14,075 nt of DNA. Origin: JBNJDW01 sp051745265. GTDB taxonomy: Bacteria; Pseudomonadota; Alphaproteobacteria; Micavibrionales; CSBR16-224. The stretch lies in the NCBI GenBank assembly GCA_051745265.1, contig JBNJDW010000027.1:1-14075 (forward strand), in the 5' to 3' direction. A program made the position numbers and the translations under genes. A model generated the notes under the pieces. The model did no database searches. It worked only from the letters and a program-made list of their open reading frames with translations, and was not told where the DNA came from. Of the stretch, positions 1 to 6,479 are shown piece by piece (position 1 is the first letter of the stretch; each line of letters opens with the position of its first letter).

Positions 1-183
1 ATTCTCTCGGGCGTGCTGGCCAGTATCGGTATTACCGCAGGCGGTATCGCTATGATTCTGGCTGTTGACCGGATTTTAGATATGTGCCGGACGGTTATTA
101 ATGTTACCGGAGACTTGACAGCAGCCGCCGTGATGGATAAATGGTTACAGCATGACCGACATCACAGTGACAGCCCTGTATAA
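1..183 (+). CDS. Dicarboxylate/cation symporter, C-terminal fragment (SDF/DAACS family)
   Basis: This is the 3' end of a gene that starts outside the window; frame 1 is open from the first base to a TAA at 181-183, giving 60 residues. The residues read LAVDRILDMCRTVINVTGD (from about residue 20), which matches the conserved last-helix signature of the dicarboxylate/amino acid:cation symporter family (GltP, DctA and relatives), where an Asp in 'NVTGD' takes part in substrate and cation binding. The family imports C4-dicarboxylates or acidic amino acids across the inner membrane with Na+ or H+. The exact substrate cannot be read from this fragment. The tail after the signature is short and polar (His/Asp rich). 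The end of the gene overlaps the trhO start in another reading frame by 32 nt, suggesting co-transcription. Confidence 0.85.
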   Translation: MLSGVLASIGITAGGIAMILAVDRILDMCRTVINVTGDLTAAAVMDKWLQHDRHHSDSPV

Positions 184-1093
184 ATTTACGCCGCTCGCCG
201 ATCTTGACGATTTGCGGTCAAGGATTTACCGCGCCTGCATTGATCATAAGGTCAAGGGCACCATCCTGCTGGCCCATGAAGGCATCAACGGCACCATCGC
301 CGGGCCGGATAAAGGGATTCAGTCTGTATTGTCTTTTCTAAAAACTTTGCCCGGTCTGGCCGATCTGGATCACAAGGAATCTGCCGCCGAAAATTACCCG
401 TTTTATCGGATGAAAGTCCGGCTGAAAAAGGAAATCGTCACCATTGGCCTGCCAGAGGTCGATCCCAACCAGACCGTCGGCACCTATGTTGAGCCCGAAG
501 ACTGGAACGCGGTGATTTCCGATCCGGAAACCATATTGATCGACACCCGTAATGATTACGAAATTGCCATTGGCAGTTTCAAAGGCGCGGTCGATCCGAA
601 TACGGCAAGCTTTCGCGATTTCCCCGATTATGTCGAACAAAATCTGGACCCGAAAAAGCACAAGAAAGTCGCCATGTTCTGCACCGGCGGCATCCGCTGT
701 GAAAAGGCATCAAGCTATATGAAACAGCTTGGCTTTGAAGAAGTCTATCACCTGAAAGGCGGTATTCTGAAATATCTGGAGAATATCAAACAAACCGACA
801 GCCTGTGGCAGGGCGAGTGTTTTGTTTTTGATCAGCGCGTTTCTGTCAAACACGGTCTGGAGCTTGGCAAATTTGATCAATGCCATGCCTGCCGCCGACC
901 GATTTCAGAGGCCGATAAACAGTCAGATTTATATGCCGAGGGTATTTCCTGCCCGCAGTGCCACGACCAGATGACCGCGGCCCAAAAACAGCGCTTTGCC
1001 GAACGTCAAAAACAGGTTGAACTGGCCCGGCAGCGCGGTGAAAGCCATATTGGTGAAAATCAAACAGCCTCAAAAAATCGCGACAGTGCTTAA
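152..1093 (+). CDS. trhO: tRNA uridine(34) hydroxylase TrhO (rhodanese family, YceA-like)
   Basis: The 313-residue product is a TrhO-type protein: an N-terminal acylphosphatase-like domain (about residues 1-100, with 'GINGTIAG'), a central rhodanese domain (about 115-215) and a C-terminal zinc-ribbon-like stretch. The rhodanese active loop reads CTGGIRCEKAS, with the expected catalytic Cys at about residue 177. The C-terminus carries CHAC and CPQC pairs (about residues 244-275) that probably bind a metal. Known family members hydroxylate uridine 34 of certain tRNAs to 5-hydroxyuridine, using molecular oxygen, in the cytoplasm. The length fits the family. The ATG at 152 has no clear Shine-Dalgarno sequence and lies inside the upstream symporter gene, so translation is probably coupled to that gene. 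The gene ends 3 nt from the stop of a convergent minus-strand gene, and no terminator is visible between them. Confidence 0.93.
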   Translation: MTDITVTALYKFTPLADLDDLRSRIYRACIDHKVKGTILLAHEGINGTIAGPDKGIQSVLSFLKTLPGLADLDHKESAAENYPFYRMKVRLKKEIVTIGLPEVDPNQTVGTYVEPEDWNAVISDPETILIDTRNDYEIAIGSFKGAVDPNTASFRDFPDYVEQNLDPKKHKKVAMFCTGGIRCEKASSYMKQLGFEEVYHLKGGILKYLENIKQTDSLWQGECFVFDQRVSVKHGLELGKFDQCHACRRPISEADKQSDLYAEGISCPQCHDQMTAAQKQRFAERQKQVELARQRGESHIGENQTASKNRDSA

Positions 1094-1096
1094 CGC

Positions 1097-1528
1097 TTAA
1101 GATCCGGATTTGGGCGGCGATGGCGTCTTATTCTGTTGCTGTTGACGCTTTTCTTCTCTTTTGGCCGCATAATAACCGTAGCTTATCATCGTTACGATAT
1201 TTACCAACATGGACAGCCCGAACAGAAGGGCAATGTTACGTATTCTGCGGTCTGAGCTGTCTTGTCTGTCTGCGGCGCAATCTTGCAGGTTTTTTGTCTG
1301 ATTTTTTGACAAAGAAGGTTCCCGTGCCAGTCCCATTTCCGCCCGGCAGCGTATAAAATGAATATTGGTTTGATTGTCATTCGACGCCGCCGAACTGCTT
1401 TTCTGCATATGCGTTATCGTCTGGTCATTTTCAAGAGGAGCCGGATTATTCTCCGCAGCCATGCCGGGCATAGACAACGCCGCTGATGCCAGCCCTGCTG
1501 CCGCCAATTTGGTAAAATATTTTTTCAT
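1097..1528 (-). CDS. Exported single-span membrane protein with one Cys-x22-Cys repeat, unknown function
   Basis: I do not recognise this 143-residue protein. It starts with a signal peptide (MKKYFTKLAAAGLASAALSMPGMAA, cleavage near residue 25), followed by a polar Ser/Asn-rich stretch. A short module at about residues 57-90 reads HFIRCRAEMG...QDC, with Cys61 and Cys84 separated by 22 residues. A hydrophobic segment at about 98-121 looks like a membrane span, and a basic, Gln/Pro-rich tail ends the protein. Predicted topology is periplasmic module and cytoplasmic tail. The module and signal peptide resemble those of the upstream minus-strand gene at 1666-2412, so the two are likely paralogues. 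The start at 1528 has only a distant AAGG upstream, so it is supported mainly by the signal peptide. A disulphide between the two cysteines is plausible but inferred. Confidence 0.75.
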   Translation of the reverse strand: MKKYFTKLAAAGLASAALSMPGMAAENNPAPLENDQTITHMQKSSSAASNDNQTNIHFIRCRAEMGLAREPSLSKNQTKNLQDCAADRQDSSDRRIRNIALLFGLSMLVNIVTMISYGYYAAKREEKRQQQQNKTPSPPKSGS

Positions 1529-1543
1529 CGGAATATACGCCTT

Positions 1544-1572
1544 AGAATAATTTTAAACAGGAAGCCTGGCAA
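1544..1572 (-). promoter_or_regulatory. Candidate sigma70 promoter for the 143-residue protein gene
   Basis: Read on the minus strand, a -35-like TTGCCA (rc of 1567-1572) lies 17 nt from a -10-like TATTCT (rc of 1544-1549). Transcription would begin close to 1537, leaving a very short leader before the ATG at 1528. That short leader weakens the call. Confidence 0.35.
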
Positions 1573-1575
1573 TCA

Positions 1576-1592
1576 GTTGACATAAGGTCAAC
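1576..1592. repeat. Perfect inverted repeat GTTGAC-N5-GTCAAC, possible operator
   Basis: Two six-base arms match perfectly around a five-base spacer, with partial extension outside the arms (1573-1574 pair with 1594-1595). The site lies just upstream of the candidate -35 box of the minus-strand gene at 1097-1528. The position fits a regulator-binding site; no regulator is encoded in the window. The short length makes chance possible. Confidence 0.3.
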
Positions 1593-1665
1593 CGACTGAA
1601 CCGGCCCGTAAACAGAGTGCACTTTATATTGGCGAAAATTCCCAGTTCAAAATATAAAGCCTGAA

Positions 1666-2412
1666 TCAAGGTTTTCGATGCTTGCGCAGGGCCTGCAGTC
1701 TTTTTTCTTTGTCAGCTATTATTTTTTCAGACATTTTTATTTTTTGTTTCGTCTCTTCTGGTCTTTCTTCAGATGGACGTCCAGTAAACAGCCAGAACCC
1801 GCCGCCGGCTAACAGCGCAGCCCCCAACAGAAGAAACAGCCCATTACCTTGCCCTTGATTTTCTTTTTCAGTAACGCAATCCTGTACTTTGGCTTTAAAT
1901 GCGGATTTGAGGGGCTGGCCATTTTCTATGCCCATTTCCTGACGGCATTCAAAATGCCGATTGGCCGTCGGTTTATCCATCCCTTGTGCAATGGCTTCCT
2001 CTGGCGAACCTGCCGCCAGCTGATGTTCCTTGGCCGTTTCATCGAGGCAGCCAACGATTTCGTCAATTTTTGACAGGCGCAGGCTTGGATCTTGACTGGC
2101 TTCAAGGCCGCTTTGATCACGGCAGAATGAAATATGCTTGGCCTGCCATGGTTCCATGCCCAGCTTTTGCAAATGGGCAGGTTTCTGTGCAGGGTCGGTG
2201 ATCGCTTCGCGCAGTTCACGGGCTGCGGCGGACTCATCCTCTAGCAAAGCGGACATGACAGCCATTCTCATCACCATGCCGCCGCCTGCTGTTCCAGTGC
2301 CCATACCAGTGCCGGGAAGCAAAGCCTGTGCTTCCATCCCCGGTAAAAGCATGGCGGCAGCCGCGATGCTGGCTCTGCCGGTTTTGGCTAATCTGTTGTA
2401 ATAATTTCTCAT
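1666..2412 (-). CDS. Exported single-span membrane protein with two paired-Cys repeats, unknown function
   Basis: No family recognised. The 248-residue protein begins with a signal peptide (MRNYYNRLAKTGRASIAAAA then a hydrophobic run, cleavage near residue 30), then a Gly/Met-rich linker (33-50). Two copies of a cysteine module follow: Cys97-x24-Cys122 (HISFCRDQSGLE...) and Cys156-x22-Cys179 (HFECRQEMG...VQDC). A membrane span sits at about 190-209, and a charged, Lys/Glu-rich helical tail ends the protein. The second module aligns closely with that in the neighbouring 143-residue protein (C-R-x-E-M-G, then Q-D-C). The ATG at 2412 is preferred over one at 2445 because GGAAG lies 4 nt upstream and because the earlier ATG falls inside the predicted -10 box. 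The periplasmic location of the cysteine modules is inferred from topology. Confidence 0.8.
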   Translation of the reverse strand: MRNYYNRLAKTGRASIAAAAMLLPGMEAQALLPGTGMGTGTAGGGMVMRMAVMSALLEDESAAARELREAITDPAQKPAHLQKLGMEPWQAKHISFCRDQSGLEASQDPSLRLSKIDEIVGCLDETAKEHQLAAGSPEEAIAQGMDKPTANRHFECRQEMGIENGQPLKSAFKAKVQDCVTEKENQGQGNGLFLLLGAALLAGGGFWLFTGRPSEERPEETKQKIKMSEKIIADKEKRLQALRKHRKP

Positions 2413-2440
2413 CGGGCTTCCTTTTCTAAAAATCTTGGCG

Positions 2441-2469
2441 ATCATAGTTCATAATTAACATAACGTCAA
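2441..2469 (-). promoter_or_regulatory. Sigma70-type promoter for the 248-residue Cys-repeat protein gene
   Basis: On the minus strand TTGACG (rc of 2464-2469) and TATGAT (rc of 2441-2446) are separated by exactly 17 nt. Each box differs from consensus at one base. Transcription would start near 2434, about 20 nt before the ATG at 2412. Confidence 0.65.
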
Positions 2470-2516
2470 GATCTGAATTAAGAAAAAAAGGCACGGTGTC
2501 TAAGAATTATAAGTCT

Positions 2517-2963
2517 TTATTGTTCTGTAATTTCATCACGCAGGAAAATACTGTCGCGCCGCGAAATGCCCAGCAACGGCCCCAGTTTGCGCATCAGGTT
2601 ATCTTCATAATTATCAATAATACCGTCGGCCAGCACAATTTCCCAGGCATATTTAAGGATATGTTTGCGCTGTTCATGATCCAGATCACTGTTAATCACG
2701 CTGACAAAACGATGCAGATCAACGGCATGGTGACTGTGATGTTTGGCGTCTTCAATCAAATGATGCGCTTCATCGGCCTGTAAATCGAAATGACGGGTCA
2801 GGATCTCCTGCAGTGTTTGTTCCTCGTCCGTGCCAAGCTCATGATCACTGGTCGCGGTGGTCACCAGCAGGGCGGCAATGGCAATTTTAAGCGTGCCGTC
2901 TTCTGCTATATCCTGATTTTCCACATGGTCCTGATTTAAGAAATCGGCAATTTTGCTCCACAT
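2517..2963 (-). CDS. TerB-like (tellurite-resistance TerB fold) protein
   Basis: The 148-residue product has the pattern of the TerB-like superfamily: an all-helical protein with two acidic motifs about 70 residues apart, SDHELGTDEE (residues 39-48) and ADGIIDNYED (112-121), the second followed by 'LGPLLGIS'. In TerB proteins such Asp/Glu positions bind divalent metal. The stand-alone chromosomal members are mostly uncharacterised, and the name does not prove a role in tellurite resistance; no other ter gene is present. There is no signal peptide, so it is probably cytoplasmic. The ATG at 2963 is chosen because AAGGGGA lies about 6 nt upstream; an in-frame ATG at 3026 is possible but lacks such a site and would overlap the divergent gene's leader. 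A His-rich patch (HHLIEDAKHHSHH, about 86-98) is notable. Confidence 0.75.
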   Translation of the reverse strand: MWSKIADFLNQDHVENQDIAEDGTLKIAIAALLVTTATSDHELGTDEEQTLQEILTRHFDLQADEAHHLIEDAKHHSHHAVDLHRFVSVINSDLDHEQRKHILKYAWEIVLADGIIDNYEDNLMRKLGPLLGISRRDSIFLRDEITEQ

Positions 2964-2973
2964 ATTTGTCCCC

Positions 2974-3002
2974 TTGTCCAAATGTCCTATTATCTTTAAA
3001 CT
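2974..3002 (+). promoter_or_regulatory. Candidate promoter of the aldehyde dehydrogenase gene
   Basis: TTGTCC (2974-2979) and TAAACT (2997-3002) are 17 nt apart, each matching consensus at four of six positions. A start near 3009 would exclude the in-frame ATG at 3003 and agrees with use of the GTG at 3039. The region is shared with the divergent TerB-like gene. Confidence 0.4.
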
Positions 3003-3038
3003 ATGCATCAACAACTGAAAAAACAAGGAGTATCCACC

Positions 3039-4571
3039 GTGCTGGCAGAGAAAACATCATCACATTCCCATTATGACATTAACGCTGTTCTGGACCGTCT
3101 GGGCGTCGATACCAGCACCCTTACCGGCGGCAGCCTGCGCGTTTACAGCCCGATTGACGGCGCTGAAATCGCCAGCCTTACCGAAGATACACCGGAAAGC
3201 CTGGATCAGAAAATTACCGCCGCCCATGAGGCCTTTAAGGTCTGGCGCACCACACCGGCACCGGTGCGCGGTGAATTGGTCCGCCTTTTGGGGGAGGAGC
3301 TCCGCAATGCCAAGGAAGATCTTGGCCGGGTTGTCAGCATCGAAAATGGTAAAATCCTCTCCGAAGGTTATGGCGAAGTTCAGGAAATGATTGATATTTG
3401 CGATTTTGCCCTCGGCCAATCGCGGCAGCTTTATGGTCTGACCATTGCCTCAGAACGTCCCGGCCATAAAATGCAGGAAAACTGGCATCCGGCCGGTGTC
3501 GTCGGCGTCATTACCGCCTTTAATTTTCCGGTTGCCGTTTGGGCCTGGAACACTTGCATCGCCCTGGTCTGCGGTGACCCTGTCGTCTGGAAACCGTCAG
3601 AGAAATCACCATTAACCGCGCTGGCCTGTCAGGCCATTTTTGAACGGGCCTTAAAAAGATTTGATCAGGCCCCGGACGGATTGCTTCATCTGGTCATTGG
3701 TGACCGCAGCATCGGTGAGAAAATGGTCGATGATTCACGTCTGCCGATTATCAGCGCCACCGGCAGCACCCGTATGGGCCGCGAAGTCGCCCCCAGAGTT
3801 GCCGCCCGTTTTGGTAAATCGATTCTTGAACTTGGCGGTAATAACGCCATGATCCTGACCCCCAGCGCCGATATGAAACTGGCCCTGACCGCAACGGTCT
3901 TTGGCGCTGTCGGCACCGCCGGTCAACGCTGCACCAGCCAGCGTCGGCTGATTGCCCATGAAGGCGTTTATGATGCCTTTCTTGAAAAGGTCAAGGCCGC
4001 TTACAAAACCGTTCGGATCGGCAGCCCGCTTGATGCCGATACGCTGCTTGGACCGCTAATTGACAAAGATGCCTATGACATGATGGTTGCAGCGCTGGAC
4101 AAGGCCAGAGAAGCAGGCGGCATTGTCCATGGCGGTGAACGGGTTTTGCAAGATGAATTCCCGGATGCCTATTACGTTACTCCGGCGCTGGTTGAAATGC
4201 CCCACCACGCCGACATCATGAAAGAGGAAACCTTTGCCCCGATCATGTATTGTGTGAAATATAAAGATTTTGAAGACGCCATAGAAATGCAAAACGACGT
4301 GCCGCAGGGCTTGTCCGCCTGCATCTTTACCACCGATCTTAGGGAATCTGAAGTCTTCACCGGTCATGCCGGCAGTGATTGCGGCATTTCCAATGTCAAT
4401 CTGGGCACCAGCGGTGCTGAAATCGGCGGTGCCTTTGGCGGTGAAAAGGAAACCGGCGGCGGCCGTGAATCCGGTTCAGATGCCTGGAAGGCCTATATGC
4501 GGCGCAGTACCAATACGATCAATTATTCAAGCGATCTGCCGCTGGCACAGGGCGTATCCTTTGATTTATAA
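3039..4571 (+). CDS. ALDH7-family aldehyde dehydrogenase (probable piperideine-6-carboxylate / aminoadipate-semialdehyde dehydrogenase)
   Basis: This 510-residue enzyme belongs to aldehyde dehydrogenase family 7. It shows the NAD-binding 'ITAFNFPVAVW' and 'WKPSEKSPLTA' segments, the general-base Glu264 in ELGGNNA, the catalytic Cys298 in GQRCTS, 'EETFAPI', and the ALDH7-typical C-terminal run NLGTSGAEIGGAFGGEKETG. Characterised relatives (AmaB/Pcd in bacteria, ALDH7A1 in animals) oxidise alpha-aminoadipate semialdehyde, in equilibrium with piperideine-6-carboxylate, to alpha-aminoadipate in lysine breakdown, using NAD(P)+. Substrate here is inferred from family. No lysine aminotransferase or other pathway gene lies nearby. 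I choose the GTG at 3039 because AAGGAG (3025-3030) sits 8 nt before it; an upstream in-frame ATG at 3003 has no ribosome site. The gene ends before a strong terminator. Confidence 0.93.
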   Translation: MLAEKTSSHSHYDINAVLDRLGVDTSTLTGGSLRVYSPIDGAEIASLTEDTPESLDQKITAAHEAFKVWRTTPAPVRGELVRLLGEELRNAKEDLGRVVSIENGKILSEGYGEVQEMIDICDFALGQSRQLYGLTIASERPGHKMQENWHPAGVVGVITAFNFPVAVWAWNTCIALVCGDPVVWKPSEKSPLTALACQAIFERALKRFDQAPDGLLHLVIGDRSIGEKMVDDSRLPIISATGSTRMGREVAPRVAARFGKSILELGGNNAMILTPSADMKLALTATVFGAVGTAGQRCTSQRRLIAHEGVYDAFLEKVKAAYKTVRIGSPLDADTLLGPLIDKDAYDMMVAALDKAREAGGIVHGGERVLQDEFPDAYYVTPALVEMPHHADIMKEETFAPIMYCVKYKDFEDAIEMQNDVPQGLSACIFTTDLRESEVFTGHAGSDCGISNVNLGTSGAEIGGAFGGEKETGGGRESGSDAWKAYMRRSTNTINYSSDLPLAQGVSFDL

Positions 4572-4596
4572 GGCTTAAATAGATAGCCTCCCTATA

Positions 4597-4643
4597 AAAA
4601 AATCCGGCCTTGTCAGCATCTGCGCAACAAGGCCGGATTTTTT
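4597..4643. terminator. Bidirectional rho-independent terminator
   Basis: A perfect 17-bp stem (4597-4613 with 4627-4643) encloses a 13-nt loop. The core is ATCCGGCCTTGT/ACAAGGCCGGAT, flanked by six A on the left and six T on the right, so it works in both directions. It sits between the stops of the convergent dehydrogenase (4571) and acidic-protein (4657) genes. Confidence 0.93.
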
Positions 4644-4656
4644 AATGGCTTAAAGA

Positions 4657-4950
4657 TCAGTGATCGTGATCTGTATGGTCATCGGCCTTTACATCCGCAG
4701 ACGCTTCGGTTTCAGATTCACTGTCTTCAACCTTTTCTTCAACAGCCTCAACAGTTTCTTCGGCAGCGTCTTCGACGTCCTCAACGGTTTCTTCAACAGC
4801 TTCGGCAGTTTCATCCGCCATTTCATCAGCTTCAACAGACATATCGGCTGAGGTTTCAGCTTTCGCTTTGCCATGATCATCAGCAAGCGCAGCCGTTGAT
4901 AAAGACGCCACCAGTGCAGCGGCAAAAACAAGAGTCATAAGTTTGTTCAT
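4657..4950 (-). CDS. Small exported, highly acidic protein with 11-residue repeats and His/Asp-rich C-terminus
   Basis: The 97-residue product has a clear signal peptide (MNKLMTLVFAAALVASLSTA, cleavage after ALA near residue 23) and a mature part made mostly of Glu, Asp, Ala and Val. From about residue 49 the sequence runs in near-exact 11-residue units (AVEETVEDVED, AAEETVEAVEE), suggesting an amphipathic helix, and it ends DDHTDHDH, which could bind metal ions. I know no named family; low-complexity acidic proteins give misleading database hits. The start at 4950 is chosen over 4965 because GGAG lies 9 nt upstream and the signal peptide begins cleanly there. It is monocistronic, bounded by the terminator at 4597-4643 and its own promoter. 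A periplasmic cation-buffering or envelope role is speculation. Confidence 0.8.
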   Translation of the reverse strand: MNKLMTLVFAAALVASLSTAALADDHGKAKAETSADMSVEADEMADETAEAVEETVEDVEDAAEETVEAVEEKVEDSESETEASADVKADDHTDHDH

Positions 4951-5018
4951 TATAGAAATCTCCATAGGTTAAAATTGGCATATTGGTGTATGCCATTACA
5001 CTTTAGGCGTAACGCAGA

Positions 5019-5048
5019 AATATAGAATATTTATTTTGATATCGCCAA
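5019..5048 (-). promoter_or_regulatory. Candidate promoter of the acidic-protein gene
   Basis: On the minus strand TTGGCG (rc of 5043-5048) is followed after 18 nt by TATATT (rc of 5019-5024). The start would be near 5012, giving a leader of about 60 nt. It lies back to back with a plus-strand promoter candidate at 5058-5087. Confidence 0.45.
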
Positions 5049-5057
5049 AGATTCTTT

Positions 5058-5087
5058 TTGTTAACTTTTTATTAACCACACTATAGT
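5058..5087 (+). promoter_or_regulatory. Candidate promoter of a short transcription unit
   Basis: TTGTTA (5058-5063) and TATAGT (5082-5087) are separated by 18 nt in a very AT-rich stretch; the -10 box has five of six consensus bases. Transcription would begin near 5094. Shortly after it, CAGCAG (5102-5107) can pair with CTGCTG (5119-5124), a small hairpin in the leader. Confidence 0.45.
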
Positions 5088-5158
5088 AGTTTTCATAACC
5101 ACAGCAGCGGGGGTGTGATCTGCTGCGCCTTATATTTTCAACCGGGGAGTACAAAACA

Positions 5159-5353
5159 GTGACATGCAATAATGTCAAAGCCGCATCAAAGTGCCCGATC
5201 AAAGCGCATCCTGATCCGCCCGTGCGATCAGGACAGACGATGAAGAAGAGCACGCAGCTTCACAGGGCTGTACCGCTCTGCCGGATTTTTGATAATGACC
5301 GCCTGATTTACAGCGATGATTTCATTCGTGAGGCACAGTGTCTGTGCTTTTAA
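5159..5353 (+). CDS. Possible 64-residue small protein (or the body of a small RNA)
   Basis: A GTG at 5159 is preceded by GGGGAG (5144-5149) at 9-nt spacing and opens 64 codons to a TAA at 5351-5353. The predicted peptide has five cysteines, is basic in the middle (MKKSTQLHR) and ends DDFIREAQCLCF; it has no signal peptide or membrane segment and resembles nothing I know. The frame is bracketed by a promoter candidate at 5058-5087 and by a terminator-like hairpin that includes the stop codon. This arrangement supports a real short transcript, but the amino-acid sequence alone is not convincing, and a non-coding RNA is an equal possibility. It is convergent with the lipoprotein gene, whose stop lies 11 nt away. 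Confidence 0.35.
   Translation: MTCNNVKAASKCPIKAHPDPPVRSGQTMKKSTQLHRAVPLCRIFDNDRLIYSDDFIREAQCLCF
5331..5351 (+). terminator. Terminator-like hairpin at the end of the short transcription unit
   Basis: GCACAG (5333-5338) and CTGTGC (5342-5347) form a perfect six-pair stem with a three-base loop, followed directly by TTTT. One or two further pairs are possible at the base (5331-5332 with 5348-5349). The T run is short. The minus strand lacks a T run after the stem, so it would act on the plus strand only. Confidence 0.45.
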
Positions 5354-5364
5354 AGCAAAGCCTC

Positions 5365-6255
5365 TTAATTTGTGTGAAGATCAGGATTAAACAGATCAAT
5401 CACGAGACCATAGCCACGATGGGCCCGCGGTGGCAGGATTTCCTGACGGATAATCCGTACAGGTTCATAAAATGTAAAGCTGACCTGATGTCCACCGCCC
5501 GGCAATTCGCGGGTCTGATAAGATTTAACCAAAGGGGCAACATCGGATTTCCAGCTGCGGCTTGTGCTCCACCCTGCATGGGGCAGCGTGACTGTCATCC
5601 CCATACAGTTATCATCCAGACGCGCTGAAAAATCTGTTTTTCCCGCCAGATCAAGCACAATCCGGGTTTTATCAGCATGTTCGCCGAAACGTATTTTCGT
5701 CACGGCCGAATCTCTTTTCACCGCGGCCTGTTTGGTCGGTTCCGGCGTCTTTGTCTTTGCCTGTTGTTGTTCATCAGAGTTATACATCCGGTCAAGACGC
5801 AAGGGCGGTGCCTCCCGCATTTGATCTGAAGAGGGCGCTGACGCTTCAGCCCGCTCTTGGGCCTCTGACTCAGACTCTGCACGCGGCAGTGTTTCCATTT
5901 CATCCACTAATGCGGCCAGATCCTCCTCCATACGGACAAGACGTCCAACAGCCGGGGCCATGCGATCCAGATTGTCACGCAGTCTTTGCACTTCATATTC
6001 CAGCCGGGCAAAGCGCTGCGCATCACTTTGAAGTGGCTGGGCAAATAAACGCCGGGTTTCAGATGGCTGGCGGTTATCAGTTTGTGATTCTGCCGCTGCA
6101 ATAGCCTGATCGCGCACTTTATCCGGGTTATTGGCATGCCGGATCGTTTCCGATGAACAGCCGACAAGGGCTGTAACCAGACATAACAGGGCCATTGTCA
6201 AAGCCGGTTTCGGCAATGATCTGGCACGATGCGGCGGCAAAACAGAAAAGGACAT
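5365..6255 (-). CDS. Lipoprotein with coiled coil and AMIN-like C-terminal domain
   Basis: The 296-residue protein starts with a lipoprotein signal: a basic N-terminus, a hydrophobic run and the lipobox LVGC, giving acylation at Cys33. Residues about 75-120 are rich in charged heptads (RFARLEYEVQRLRDNLDRM) and likely form a coiled coil. A Glu/Gln/Pro-rich linker follows to about 185. Residues 187-296 resemble an AMIN domain: KIRFGEHADKTRIVLDL, then alternating beta-type segments ending GYGLVIDLFNP. AMIN domains in amidases, secretins and related envelope proteins target them to peptidoglycan or the division site. There is no amidase domain here, so a structural or targeting role at the envelope is inferred. 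The ATG at 6255 has GAGAG just upstream. The gene is divergent from the DUF3108 gene. Confidence 0.78.
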   Translation of the reverse strand: MSFSVLPPHRARSLPKPALTMALLCLVTALVGCSSETIRHANNPDKVRDQAIAAAESQTDNRQPSETRRLFAQPLQSDAQRFARLEYEVQRLRDNLDRMAPAVGRLVRMEEDLAALVDEMETLPRAESESEAQERAEASAPSSDQMREAPPLRLDRMYNSDEQQQAKTKTPEPTKQAAVKRDSAVTKIRFGEHADKTRIVLDLAGKTDFSARLDDNCMGMTVTLPHAGWSTSRSWKSDVAPLVKSYQTRELPGGGHQVSFTFYEPVRIIRQEILPPRAHRGYGLVIDLFNPDLHTN

Positions 6256-6421
6256 GGAGCTCTCAAAGATTGGCGTTTCAGATACTTAACTAAAGATATC
6301 CTAGAAGATACCGCCTTGTTGAGCAATAGAGCAATCTTCATTTTTTCTTCCCGTCTCTCATCGCTGGCTTGACTTCCGCGCCCTTCCCCCCATTTTAAAG
6401 GTAATGACCGAGATACAGGGC

Positions 6422-6450
6422 TTGACGGCAGATGCACGGCCTGTTATATT
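6422..6450 (+). promoter_or_regulatory. Strong sigma70-type promoter of the DUF3108 gene
   Basis: TTGACG (6422-6427) and TATATT (6445-6450) are separated by exactly 17 nt, and each box differs from consensus at one base. The start would be near 6457, leaving a leader of about 23 nt to the ATG at 6480. The ATG at 6432 lies within the spacer and so cannot be the start. Confidence 0.7.
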
Positions 6451-6479
6451 CCATAACACAAAAAAAATGGATGTTTTAT

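Noticed and set aside
2517..2963. A tellurite-resistance operon.
   Set aside because: Only one TerB-like gene is present; there is no terA, terC, terD or terZ, and stand-alone TerB-fold proteins are widespread without such a role.
6256..6421. A promoter for the minus-strand AMIN-like lipoprotein gene.
   Set aside because: Several partial boxes such as TTGCTC with TAGGAT exist, but none matches consensus well enough to choose one.
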